Positions 1 to 8,142 are shown, counted from the stretch's first letter. The stretch: 64,000 nt of DNA from DVED01 sp963838375 (GCA_963838375.1 CAWIQY010000003.1:124001-188000); one strand, 5' to 3'. Numbers and translations are program-made. Notes: generated from the sequence alone by a model not told the origin.

Positions 1-466
1 CGCTTTTCCCAGAAATGTCCTGTTCTTCTGAGCATCCGATTAAAACACATGGGCGCATCCCACTTTTGTAACCCTCACCCTAAATCCCTCTCCCACCCCC
101 CTCATTCCCCCCTCAAAGGAGGGAAGACAGAGGAAGCTTCGCAGTTTTTGGCTGGGAGAGGGACTTTGAAAAGATCTTGCTCCCCTTCTCCCAGCTTGGG
201 AGAAGGGGCGGGGGGATGAGGGCTTTCTTTAAGTTGCACCGAAGCGTATTTAAAGCTCTGTCTTTGTCTGAAGCCGGAAACCCATCGCAGAAATAACGCT
301 TTTCCCAGAAATGTCCTGTTCTTCTGAGCATCCGATTAAAACACATGGGCGTATCCCACTTTTGTCTCCCTCACCCTAAATCCCTCTCCCAAAAAGGGCG
401 AGGGACTTTGAAAAAATCTTGCTCCCCTTCTCCCAAGTTGGGAGAAGGGGCTGGGGGATGAGGGCG
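1..466. repeat. Tandem duplication containing two copies of a REP-like palindromic repeat
   Basis: Bases 1-98 and 297-391 are almost identical (both begin cgcttttcccagaaatg), and each is followed by a palindromic block (about 61-222 and 367-466). The block runs from ccctcaccctaaat through ccccttctccca/tgggagaagggg to gatgagggc. The first copy carries about 63 extra bases (about 98-158). The same palindromic family recurs at 3750-3925. The arrangement is a segment of the adjacent transposase gene plus one repeat, duplicated in tandem. The left edge of the window cuts it, so the full length is unknown. Confidence 0.8.
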
Positions 467-753
467 ATTCTGCAAAATTGCGATGCACCCAAACACATCG
501 CCGTATACCAATTGAGGAAGTGCATAATTTTCGGCAAATCTTCGGGTTGGGCGGGTTCCAGCAGATAATGAACGTGGTTCGACATAATGCACAGCCCGTA
601 CAACTTGAACCCGAACTTATCCAATGCCTTGCCAATGGCATAAAGAAACACCTCCCGACACTCTCGCCGCGATAGTTTGAACTCCCGATTGTTGCAGCGG
701 GTCGTGATGTGGTAAGCGTATCCCGGCTTTAAATCCCTCGGCTTTCTCGGCAT
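1..753 (-). pseudogene. REP-associated tyrosine transposase (RAYT, Y1 family), disrupted
   Basis: The reading frame from the ATG at 753 gives about 90 good residues of a Y1/HUH-type transposase: it starts MPRKPRDLKPGYAYHIT and carries the metal-binding HUH-type motif in MSNHVHYLL. Around 470 the frame runs into a palindromic repeat. The next part of the protein (MCFNRMLRRTGHFWEKRY..., about 346-230) lies beyond that repeat. A second repeat follows, and the same segment begins again at 60-1 and leaves the window. RAYTs are known to act on REP palindromes, so its own substrate repeat probably broke the gene. The catalytic Tyr region is not reached in an intact frame. The gene is divergent from the prenyltransferase, with only about 15 bp between the two start codons. 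Confidence 0.75.
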
Positions 754-768
754 GGCTTCTTACAAATC

Positions 769-1692
769 GTGAATGATTGGCTCATCAAAAAACTAAAGAA
801 CAGTAAAGTGTTTAAGTCAACGATCGAACCCGAGGAAAAATTAAGATATATTGGCAATCACAAACAAGCCTTTGATATCGAACCGCTCTATCCCCTCGCC
901 TTATTTGAAGAGTTTGTTGCCACAACCGGTGACTGTCTGATTGAATGCTCCGGAAAAATCAAACAAGACCAACTGTACCCAGCCCGCATCGATCTCCAGT
1001 TCTCCGATAAACAACATTTCCGCAATATTCATGCTTCCATTGACTTTCTAAAACGTGCTGCATCCAGAACCGATGTCAACCTCGATCTAGACATTCTTTC
1101 CACCTTTTTAGCGGGCAACTTTGACTATACCAAAGTCCAAACCGTCCTCTTGGGAATCGATCTGCGTCACCATCTTTCCGAATCCCGACTCAAACTTTTT
1201 ATCCGCATTGGTGACTATCCCGAAAAAATGGCTTTAGCCAAGCATCTATGCAACATCAATCAAGAATCGGAAGCCCTGCTGCGATCGGATACGTTACACA
1301 TCGGCTTTGACTTTTACTTAGACGGTCGCAGTGCGATCGAACTTTATCCCGAATTAAAAAAAGATGAATTGAATCAACCGGCGATTTATCACCATCTAAA
1401 AACAATATTGTCTCCTGAAGCCCTCAAGCCTTTACCACTTTGCAGCTTGTTTGGCATCGGTTTGAGTCCTGCTAATGAAGCCAATGTTCTTTACTACCAT
1501 CTAGAAAATATTCAAGATTTTTTATCCTACTTTCCCATCAACGATACGGCTCGTCGAGTTCATGATTTTTATCTCCAGCAAGAGGGTTCTCGAAAAATGT
1601 GGGTTGCCCTGTCCGAATCCGAAATGCAAGCCGGCAAGATTAACAACGTGAACCTGTACTACAGCAAAGCTTTTACGAGCCAAAACGCCTAA
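769..1692 (+). CDS. PatF/TruF/LynF-family cyanobactin prenyltransferase
   Basis: This 307-residue protein has the length and layout of the PatF family, the ABBA-fold enzymes that add dimethylallyl groups to cyanobactin peptides. Recognisable family blocks are an N-terminal QAFDIEPLYPLALFEEFV segment, GFDFYLDGRS near residue 180, a LYYHLENIQDFLSYFPIND stretch, and a C-terminal ALSESEM...NVNLYYS. The start is GTG at 769, and the family N-terminus appears complete from there. It lies 13 bp upstream of the PatA-like protease gene on the same strand, so it probably shares an operon with it. Acceptor residue (Tyr O-, Trp C/N-, or N-terminal) cannot be told from the sequence by eye. Some family members, PatF itself among them, are reported inactive, so activity is inferred. 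Confidence 0.8.
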   Translation: MNDWLIKKLKNSKVFKSTIEPEEKLRYIGNHKQAFDIEPLYPLALFEEFVATTGDCLIECSGKIKQDQLYPARIDLQFSDKQHFRNIHASIDFLKRAASRTDVNLDLDILSTFLAGNFDYTKVQTVLLGIDLRHHLSESRLKLFIRIGDYPEKMALAKHLCNINQESEALLRSDTLHIGFDFYLDGRSAIELYPELKKDELNQPAIYHHLKTILSPEALKPLPLCSLFGIGLSPANEANVLYYHLENIQDFLSYFPINDTARRVHDFYLQQEGSRKMWVALSESEMQAGKINNVNLYYSKAFTSQNA

Positions 1693-1705
1693 TCTTACCG
1701 CTATT

Positions 1706-3691
1706 ATGAGTCAGGATTTAGCCAAAGAATTGATTCCCGGTCTTTTAAGTTTACAAACCCGCACCAAAGGCTCCTCCGACATCACCGTCGCCGTCCTCGA
1801 TGGCATCGTCGATACCGACCATCCCAGCTTCACCGGAGCCAACCTCACCCGCCTGCCCACCCTCGCCCGAGGCAGAGCCACCACCGGAGCCATGTCCACC
1901 CACGGCACCCACATCGCCAGCCTGATTTTCGGGCAACCCAACAGCGACGTTCCCGGCATCGCCCCCCACTGTCGCGGCATCCTCGCCCCCGTCTTCTCCG
2001 ACGACCACCGCAAACTCTCCCAACTCGACCTCGCCCGCGCCATCGAACAAGCCGCCGAAGCCGGAGCCCACATCATCAACATCAGCGGCGGTGCCCTCAC
2101 CGACATCGGCGAAGCGGAAGACTGGCTCGAACGTGCCGTGAGAACTTGCCAAGAACGCAACATCCTCATCGTCGCCGCCGCCGGAAACGATGGTTGCGAC
2201 TGCCTCAACGTCCCCGCCGCCCTACCCGCCGTCCTCGCCGTGGGGGCTGTGGATGCCAGAGGGCATCCCCTGGACTTCAGCAACTGGGGGGAAACCTACC
2301 AAAACCAAGGCATTCTCGCCCCCGGCGAGAACATCCCCGGAGCCAGTCCCGGCGGCGGCATCATTCGGCTCAGCGGCACCAGCTTCGCTGCCCCCATCGT
2401 CTCCGGCGTTGCCGCCCTGCTCTTGAGCTTGCAAGTGCAACGAGGCGACGACCCCAACCCCCAGGCAGTGCGGGATGCCATCCTCGCCACTGCTCTGCCT
2501 TGCTCCCTTGCCGACACCGAACAAGACCGTAAATGTTTAGTCGGCATCCTCAATATCCCTGGAGCCGTTCAACAGTTAACCAGAGAACCATTAATAGGAG
2601 AAACCATGTCTGAAACTCGAGATCAAACCCTAGAACCCGCCGCAGAAACCGCCCTGGTAGAAGCCTCCGGTTGCGGTTGTGGCGGTTCCTCCCCCCCCGA
2701 GGAAGAAATCGTTTCTCCCTCCCAGGAACGCCAACCCGCCTCGGTGACTGCCAGTGCCGTCGAATCCCCCGCCAACTCTATCACTTTATCAGGAACCCCC
2801 ATGCCCGAAACCACCAGCGCCCCCGTCACCCCCAGCCAAGTTACCGAATCCGCCAACGGCATGGTTTACGCCATCGGCACTCTCGGTTACGACTTCGGCA
2901 CCGAAGCCCGCCGCGACACCTTCAAACAGTTGATGCCGCCCTACACCATCGAAGCCACGCAGATTCCCGCCAACCCCTACGATGCGCGGCAAATGGTCGA
3001 TTACTTAGGTGAGAATCTGTCGGAAACCAAGTCGCTGATTTGGACGCTGAATTTGGAATTAACCCCAGTTTATGCGATCGAACCCACTGGTTCCTTCTCC
3101 CGCGAAGTCTACGCCGTCCTCCAAGACCTCCTCGCCGGTCAAGTGGAAGCCGAAGACAGCGAAGCCTACATCGAGCGAGTCAGCATCCCCGGTCTGATTA
3201 CGGGTCGCACCGTGCGCCTGTTCTCCGGTCAAGTTGTCCCGGTCATCGAACCCCAAAGCCCGCGCGGGATGTACGGTTGGCACGTCAATACCCTGGTAGG
3301 AGCCGCCCTCGAAGCCGTCGGAGCCGAGCAGGACGCAGATCCAGAGCAAATGCGCCGCACCCTTAGCAGCTTCCTGAATCGAATTTACTACGATCTCCGC
3401 AATCTGGGGCAAACTTCCCAAGACCGCGCCCTCAACTTCGCCGCCACCAACGCTTTCCAAGCCGCCCAAACCTTCTCGGAAGCCGTCGGCGCAGGCATGG
3501 AACTCGATAGCATCAACGTCTCCAAGAGTCCCTTCTGCCGCATGGATAGCGATTGCTGGGACGTGCAACTGAAATTCTTCGATCCGGAAAACAGCCGTCG
3601 CGCCAAGAAGGTGTTCCGGTTTACCATTGACGTGAGTGACCTCATTCCCGTGACCTTGGGTGAGGTGCGTTCTTGGTCGTCGCCTTACTAG
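1706..3691 (+). CDS. PatA/PatG-type cyanobactin maturation subtilase
   Basis: A 661-residue two-domain protease. The N-terminal subtilase domain (about 1-290) has a complete triad: D32 in VAVLDGIVD, H66 in STHGTHIAS and S226 in SGTSFAAP, with oxyanion Asn in AAAGNDG. A Pro/Ser/Thr-rich linker (about 300-385) contains a CGCGG motif at 323-327. The C-terminal domain (386-661, beginning GMVYAIGTLGYDFGTEARRD) is the domain of unknown function typical of PatA/PatG proteins. PatA cuts the leader peptide of cyanobactin precursors and PatG cuts and usually cyclises the core. Which role this one has is inferred from its shorter layout and first position (PatA-like). No signal peptide. The subtilase part is strikingly GC-rich with C-ending codons compared with the paralogue at 4657. 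Confidence 0.85.
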   Translation: MSQDLAKELIPGLLSLQTRTKGSSDITVAVLDGIVDTDHPSFTGANLTRLPTLARGRATTGAMSTHGTHIASLIFGQPNSDVPGIAPHCRGILAPVFSDDHRKLSQLDLARAIEQAAEAGAHIINISGGALTDIGEAEDWLERAVRTCQERNILIVAAAGNDGCDCLNVPAALPAVLAVGAVDARGHPLDFSNWGETYQNQGILAPGENIPGASPGGGIIRLSGTSFAAPIVSGVAALLLSLQVQRGDDPNPQAVRDAILATALPCSLADTEQDRKCLVGILNIPGAVQQLTREPLIGETMSETRDQTLEPAAETALVEASGCGCGGSSPPEEEIVSPSQERQPASVTASAVESPANSITLSGTPMPETTSAPVTPSQVTESANGMVYAIGTLGYDFGTEARRDTFKQLMPPYTIEATQIPANPYDARQMVDYLGENLSETKSLIWTLNLELTPVYAIEPTGSFSREVYAVLQDLLAGQVEAEDSEAYIERVSIPGLITGRTVRLFSGQVVPVIEPQSPRGMYGWHVNTLVGAALEAVGAEQDADPEQMRRTLSSFLNRIYYDLRNLGQTSQDRALNFAATNAFQAAQTFSEAVGAGMELDSINVSKSPFCRMDSDCWDVQLKFFDPENSRRAKKVFRFTIDVSDLIPVTLGEVRSWSSPY

Positions 3692-3749
3692 GTTTCCATT
3701 TTTTGGCGTTGCTCAATTGCAGTATGTTCTCTATGTTTGCATCGCCTCC

Positions 3750-3925
3750 AGCCCTCACCCCCAACCCCTCTCCCAAACTTGGGAGAGGGGAGCAAGAATT
3801 CCGGTTTTTCATCAAGGCTTTTTTCTGCCCGATCTTCCGAATCCACTTCCCAACTTGGGAGAGGGAGTAAGAATTCCGGTTCCCCTTCTCCCCAGTTGGG
3901 GAGAAGGGGCTAGGGGATGAGGGCA
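3750..3925. repeat. REP-like palindromic repeats inside the cyanobactin locus
   Basis: Two to three related palindromic modules (cctctcccaaacttgggagagg, and ccccttctccccagttggggagaagggg in shortened form) lie between the PatA-like and PatB-like genes, bounded by ccctcacccccaac and gatgagggc. They belong to the same family as the blocks at 61-222 and 367-466 that interrupt the RAYT gene. They may act as transcription-terminating or RNA-stabilising hairpins. They are most likely insertions into the operon. Confidence 0.75.
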
Positions 3926-3959
3926 ACCACCTCCAAGACAACCTTTCCGGTAACTAACT

Positions 3960-4163
3960 ATGGCACTTCCCAAACAATCTCCCCCCATTAAACGCCCCCA
4001 TTTCGTCCACATTCACGACTGCGTGGATGTCGTCCACGGTCGCGGCGAAGACTTGCTGCACATCCGCATGGATCTGATGCATGGCGCGAACTACAACGAT
4101 CCGGCTCAGTTTCAATATCCGGCTTATGGCTATTTGAAAATGTCAGGACGAGGAGCTTATTAA
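3960..4163 (+). CDS. Small conserved cyanobactin-cluster protein (PatB-type)
   Basis: A 67-residue protein with the conserved small-protein signature of cyanobactin clusters: PPIKRPHFVHIHDCVDVVHG, then GRGEDLL and DLMHGANYNDPAQFQYP. Proteins of this kind (PatB/AcyB/McaB or PatC/TenC types) accompany cyanobactin proteases and have no established biochemical role. Assignment to the PatB rather than the PatC group is from memory of family patterns and could be swapped with the gene at 4298. It is soluble, with no signal peptide or membrane segment. It lies downstream of the PatA-like gene beyond the repeat block, and upstream of the second small gene on the same strand. Confidence 0.7.
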   Translation: MALPKQSPPIKRPHFVHIHDCVDVVHGRGEDLLHIRMDLMHGANYNDPAQFQYPAYGYLKMSGRGAY

Positions 4164-4209
4164 TAAGCGAACATCAGGACGAGATCGGACGGTTTTCGGT
4201 GAGGTAATT

Positions 4210-4239
4210 GGTGCGTTTCGTGCCTCAACACACCCTACC
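4210..4239. repeat. Dispersed 30-bp repeat, copy 1
   Basis: A 30-bp stretch starting ggtgcgtttcgtgcc and ending acaccctacc is repeated exactly at 55301-55330. A diverged inverted relative occurs near 43026-43062. It is an imperfect inverted repeat of the GGTGCG...CACCC type common between cyanobacterial genes. It carries no gene. Confidence 0.75.
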
Positions 4240-4297
4240 CCTAATGAAACAATCCTGATATGAATAAAATTTTCAAGATCGCTAAGGAGACAAAACA

Positions 4298-4525
4298 ATG
4301 GCAGACGCAAAAAAAACATCCAAGAAAGCCACCGCTTCTGAGGCGGAATCGGCTGATACCAATACTGAAGAAACCAGCGCTCAAAACTTAGAACCAAAAG
4401 CCGAGGACAAGCCTCATACCTTGAGTACGGGTTTGGAAGATTACGGTCGCTGGCGCAGTGTGTATCAAAATCATCAACGCGACAAGAATGAAAAGCCGTT
4501 TCGTCGCGGTCGCGTTTGGAGCTAA
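4298..4525 (+). CDS. Small conserved cyanobactin-cluster protein (PatC-type)
   Basis: A 75-residue, highly charged, low-complexity protein. The first half is Lys/Ala/Glu/Thr-rich and probably disordered. The C-terminal half has a conserved-looking block, STGLEDYGRWRSVYQNHQ, and ends KPFRRGRVWS. A strong ribosome-binding site (aaggaga) sits 9 bp before the ATG. By position and the GLEDY block it resembles the small PatC/TenC/TruC-type proteins of cyanobactin loci, whose function is unknown. It is not a precursor peptide: it lacks the LAELSEE-type leader, the protease recognition sequences, and an AYDG/SYDG-type C-terminus. The label could be exchanged with the 3960 gene. Confidence 0.6.
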   Translation: MADAKKTSKKATASEAESADTNTEETSAQNLEPKAEDKPHTLSTGLEDYGRWRSVYQNHQRDKNEKPFRRGRVWS

Positions 4526-4580
4526 ATCCCATCGAGTCGATCGACTCATTCCCCTCAAAGTGGCGGGGAGCGAATCTCAT

Positions 4581-4604
4581 AGGGGCGAATGGCAATTCGC
4601 CCCT
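4581..4604. repeat. Perfect 10-bp hairpin upstream of the PatG-like gene
   Basis: The arms aggggcgaat (4581-4590) and attcgcccct (4595-4604) flank a 4-nt loop (ggca). This AGGGGCGAAT inverted repeat is frequent in cyanobacterial intergenic DNA. It lies in the probable leader of the PatG-like gene and has no T-run, so terminator function is weak. An in-frame upstream ATG at 4516 would place the hairpin inside the coding region, which argues for the downstream start at 4657. Confidence 0.7.
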
Positions 4605-4656
4605 ACGCAATTGTGACTTTGCGAATTCTTCTTCAATCATACCGTTTTCACTCACC

Positions 4657-7536
4657 ATGCCAGATTTAGCTGATATCCCTGGAATGTCTGCCCTGCGATC
4701 GCACACCCACGGCGACTCGCGCATCAAAATCGCCGTTCTCGATGGCAAAGTCGATCTCGATCGAGCTTGCTTCCAAGGTGGGAATTTAACTCGGATCGAT
4801 CCCTACTGGGCAGAACCGTTTGATATCGATCCAGCTGATATGCAAGCCTTTGTCGAAATTGACCTCCGTGCCAAAGCAGAGGGTCTCAGTGAAGAAGAAT
4901 CGAAGGTACTGATGGAAGCCGCGATTCCCGATGAAAACATTCGCAATAGCATTCACCTACAGTCTCACGCCGCCCACATCATCAGCACCATTTGCGGACA
5001 ACTCAACTCTCCTGTAGAAGGCATTGCCCCTAATGTTACAGTCATTAATATTCCGATCGCCCTTAACGGTGAAGATTTTATTAACCCATTAAACTTATCC
5101 CGAGCCATTAGTACAGCGATCGAACAAGGCGTTAATATTATCCACTGTGCCGCCTGTCACCCCACCCAAAGCGGCATCGCTCATGAATTTATCGACAAAG
5201 CCATTAAACAAGCCCAGGAAAATAATATCTTAGTCATTGCGCCCGGTGGCAACGACAAAGGGGAATGTTGGTGCATTCCAGCGGTATTGGATAATGTCCT
5301 CACCGTCGGAGCGATGAAGGATACGGGGGAACCGTTTAAGTTTAGTAATTTCGGCGGGAAATATGCCAGCCAAGGCATTTTAGCCCCCGGAGAAAATGTC
5401 CTCGGTGCGCTGCCGGGTACCGATATCCCCATCCGCCAAAAAGGCACCAGTTGCGCCGCACCCATTGTCACTGGCACGGCAGCATTGTTGATGAGTTTGC
5501 AACTGGAACAAGGTTTAGCGCCCGATGCGGATGCAGTGCGGGCAGCATTGACCAATAGTGCCATTCCCTGCGATCGGGAAACCACGGAAGAACCGGAACG
5601 GTGTTTGTTGGGTAAAATTAACATTGCCGGAGCTTACGAACTCATAACCGGTGAAGTGCTTTCACCAGTTGTCCAGAGTGTGGTAGGTGATGCCAATCAA
5701 CGAGATAAGACCAGAGATTACTATAACAGTACCAACGAAACAATTGTTAAAGATTGGGGTACAACATACCAAGCTGCGGTTTTAGTAACCGATGAGGATA
5801 TTAGTTTGGAGGAGCGAGTTCGGCGATCGACCCTTCACTTTGCCGATCGAGCTGGCATTGAACCAGGGGATTATGTTCTCGATGCTGGATGTGGTGCTGG
5901 AGGTCCAGCAGTGACCATTTGCCAACATATTCCCAGTGTGAGAATTGAGGGGATTACTCTCTCTGAAGAACAAGCAAAAACAGCAAATCAGCTCATTAAA
6001 AAATCAGGTTTAGAGGAGCGCATCAAGATTCAGATCGGTGACTTTCACGATCTACTATTCGCCAGCAATATTTTTGATGTCATCTACTTTTTTGAAAGCC
6101 TCGAACACGCAGACGATCTACCCAAGGTCTTTGCCCAAGCATACCGAGTTCTTCGACCTGGGGGGATACTTTACCTGAAGGCTGGGTTTGAAGCCGAACC
6201 ACCTTTAACCCAGGAACAAGAGAAAGACATCGCAATCGTTAATGAAATCTATGCGATGAACTTGGTTCCCATGAGTCGCATGGTTGAGGCAGTCAAGCAA
6301 GCGGGCTTTGAAAATGTAGAGGCAAATGATATTTCAGATATCATTGACGACTCAGCATTTTTTGAGAAGGCATTTTTTGACGAAAAATCTGGAGAGCTTA
6401 CAGATTATGGCAAAAAACATCGCTATGAATTCAAAGATTTGAAAATGACTCGAGGTGAAATCAAGGCGACCAAGCCAGTAGATTTGCCTGTAATTTTGCC
6501 GAATATCCGATCGTCGAAACCACAGAGTGCAACACAAGCTTTGACAATATCAAGTTCGGCAACGTTAGGGGCCCAGATGCCTGCTTCTAGGATCGTTTCC
6601 ACTCCTATCTCTGGTACTGTTGCTAGTGTTTCTTCACCGATCGCTGCTACTGAATCGCCAGCGATTACCCCCAGTGCTGCCACAAGCAGCCCCCGCTCCA
6701 ACTTAGTTTACGCCCTTGGCACGATCGGTTACGACTTCGGCACTGAAGCTCGCCGCGACACCTTCAAACAGTTCATGCCTGCCATCAGCATCGGCAGCAC
6801 TCAGGTTCCCGCCAACCCCTACGACGCTCGTCAAATGGCGGACTATTTGGAAGCCAATTTGTTTGAAGCCAAATCGCTGATCTGGACGATTAACCTGGAA
6901 CTCACCCCAATCTATGCCATCAAACCCGTGGGTGCGTTTGGGGCGGATATTTACGAACTGCTGACTTATCTATTGGCAGGGCAGGTGTTGGCGGAAGACG
7001 ATGCCGATTATATCGAGCGAGTTAGCATACCGGGAATTGTCACCGATGAAATGGTACGGCTCTTTTCCGGGCAGGAAGTGCCAATTTTGAAAGTAAACAG
7101 CCCGCGTGGGATGTACGGCTGGAAGGTCAACTCGCTGGTGGAGTCGGCATTGCAAACCGTCGGTGTTGAGCAAGAGATTGCCGATGAAAATCGGATGCGC
7201 CGATCGCTCACTAGCTTCCTGAATCGAGTTTACTACGATCTGCGAAATTTAGGACAATTGGCTCGCGATCGGGCGCTCAATTTTGCCGCCACCAACGCCT
7301 TCCAAGCGGTACAAACCTTCTCCGAAGCTGTGGCACAGGGCATGGAATTGGCAGATATTGAAGTTGAAAAAAGCCCGTTCTGTCGCTATGGCAGCGAGTG
7401 CTGGGATGTGAAACTCAAATTCTTCGATCCCGATAATGGGCGACGGGCAAAGCGGGTGTTTCGATTTACTATTGATGTGAGCGATCGCACTCCGGTGACG
7501 CTGGGTAAGGTGCGATCGTGGGCGGTTTCTAAGTAA
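4657..7536 (+). CDS. PatG-like cyanobactin protease with inserted SAM methyltransferase domain
   Basis: A 959-residue three-domain protein. Residues 1 to about 340 are a subtilase with D29 (IAVLDGKVD), H104 (QSHAAHIIS, an unusual AAH in place of GTH) and S265 (GTSCAAP), with Asn in APGGNDKG. Residues about 349-605 form a class I SAM-dependent methyltransferase with motif I VLDAGCGAGGPA at 407-418 and a post-motif FESLEHADD. After a Ser/Ala/Thr linker, residues 683-959 repeat the PatA/PatG C-terminal domain (LVYALGTIGYDFGTEARRD), about 70% alike by eye to the one at 2861-3691. No N-terminal oxidase domain is present, consistent with no azoline chemistry here. The start MPDLADIPG at 4657 is chosen over 4516 because it matches the paralogue's N-terminus. 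Inferred role: release of the core peptide coupled to its methylation. Confidence 0.85.
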   Translation: MPDLADIPGMSALRSHTHGDSRIKIAVLDGKVDLDRACFQGGNLTRIDPYWAEPFDIDPADMQAFVEIDLRAKAEGLSEEESKVLMEAAIPDENIRNSIHLQSHAAHIISTICGQLNSPVEGIAPNVTVINIPIALNGEDFINPLNLSRAISTAIEQGVNIIHCAACHPTQSGIAHEFIDKAIKQAQENNILVIAPGGNDKGECWCIPAVLDNVLTVGAMKDTGEPFKFSNFGGKYASQGILAPGENVLGALPGTDIPIRQKGTSCAAPIVTGTAALLMSLQLEQGLAPDADAVRAALTNSAIPCDRETTEEPERCLLGKINIAGAYELITGEVLSPVVQSVVGDANQRDKTRDYYNSTNETIVKDWGTTYQAAVLVTDEDISLEERVRRSTLHFADRAGIEPGDYVLDAGCGAGGPAVTICQHIPSVRIEGITLSEEQAKTANQLIKKSGLEERIKIQIGDFHDLLFASNIFDVIYFFESLEHADDLPKVFAQAYRVLRPGGILYLKAGFEAEPPLTQEQEKDIAIVNEIYAMNLVPMSRMVEAVKQAGFENVEANDISDIIDDSAFFEKAFFDEKSGELTDYGKKHRYEFKDLKMTRGEIKATKPVDLPVILPNIRSSKPQSATQALTISSSATLGAQMPASRIVSTPISGTVASVSSPIAATESPAITPSAATSSPRSNLVYALGTIGYDFGTEARRDTFKQFMPAISIGSTQVPANPYDARQMADYLEANLFEAKSLIWTINLELTPIYAIKPVGAFGADIYELLTYLLAGQVLAEDDADYIERVSIPGIVTDEMVRLFSGQEVPILKVNSPRGMYGWKVNSLVESALQTVGVEQEIADENRMRRSLTSFLNRVYYDLRNLGQLARDRALNFAATNAFQAVQTFSEAVAQGMELADIEVEKSPFCRYGSECWDVKLKFFDPDNGRRAKRVFRFTIDVSDRTPVTLGKVRSWAVSK

Positions 7537-7747
7537 CCCTTCCCCATTGTCAATCCGTATCGATTGATACTTTAATTGTCGTCAATCGAGTAGATGCCAT
7601 CGGGATTCAAACTTCTTTACTTAATCTTCACTGAAAAGAAAGGACAGATTGCGATCCCTTTACCCAAGATCGTAAAACGCTCTCTATATTAGTAGTTGTG
7701 AGCCAAAAAGATGCTCGCAAAAACCAAGCTAAAGTAGGTTTTTTGTT

Positions 7748-8020
7748 ATGCGTAATCTATTTTCACACTTGCTTCAATCCACACGTCAGTGGCTCGATAC
7801 CCGAGAAATCCGCAATCGCCAACTCGCCTTATTCCTTTCCAAAGCCATTCCGTCCCAGTGTCCCTTTGCTCGCGACATCAACCTATTCGGTCGTCACCTC
7901 CTCCACATTCCCCCCATGTGCAAGCTCAATCCCTTATACGACCAACTCGTCGGACTGCGATTCCGCGCGTTGTGCTATCTCGTAGATGATTGCGGCATGA
8001 ATATCGAAGTCTTTTCTTAG
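7748..8020 (+). CDS. Mo-dependent nitrogenase C-terminal-like small protein
   Basis: A 90-residue protein matching the widespread cyanobacterial family named after the C-terminus of Mo-dependent nitrogenase. Key blocks are RQWLDTREIRNRQLALFLSK, PSQCPFARDINLFGR, HIPPMCKLNPLYDQ and LRFRALCYLVDDCG, with four conserved Cys in total. The family occurs in non-fixing cyanobacteria too, so the name does not imply nitrogen fixation. Its biochemical role is unknown. It stands alone after the cyanobactin locus, with about 210 bp of unremarkable DNA upstream. Confidence 0.85.
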   Translation: MRNLFSHLLQSTRQWLDTREIRNRQLALFLSKAIPSQCPFARDINLFGRHLLHIPPMCKLNPLYDQLVGLRFRALCYLVDDCGMNIEVFS

Positions 8021-8142
8021 TGCAAAAAAGCGTTTAGCATTCCTCTTCCTGCGTTTTTCCCTCAACACATCCCACCGATCGAGTGAACGGTTACAACTCC
8101 CAGGTTAAGATAGAAACTGGCAACCCTTTCTCGATCGGTATT

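Noticed and set aside
1711..2283. Antisense and alternative-frame ORFs over the GC-rich PatA-like gene
   Set aside because: They are long only because GC-rich codons lack stops. They lack any motif, and the sense frame is a clear subtilase.
4298..4525. Cyanobactin precursor peptide (PatE)
   Set aside because: It is low-complexity and charged, lacks the leader motifs and core/recognition sequences, and resembles a conserved accessory protein.
4143..4748. Minus-strand ORF across the two small cyanobactin genes
   Set aside because: It overlaps two plausible sense genes and shows no conserved features.
7748..8020. Evidence for nitrogen fixation
   Set aside because: The small nitrogenase C-terminal-like family also occurs in non-fixing cyanobacteria, and no nif genes are here.
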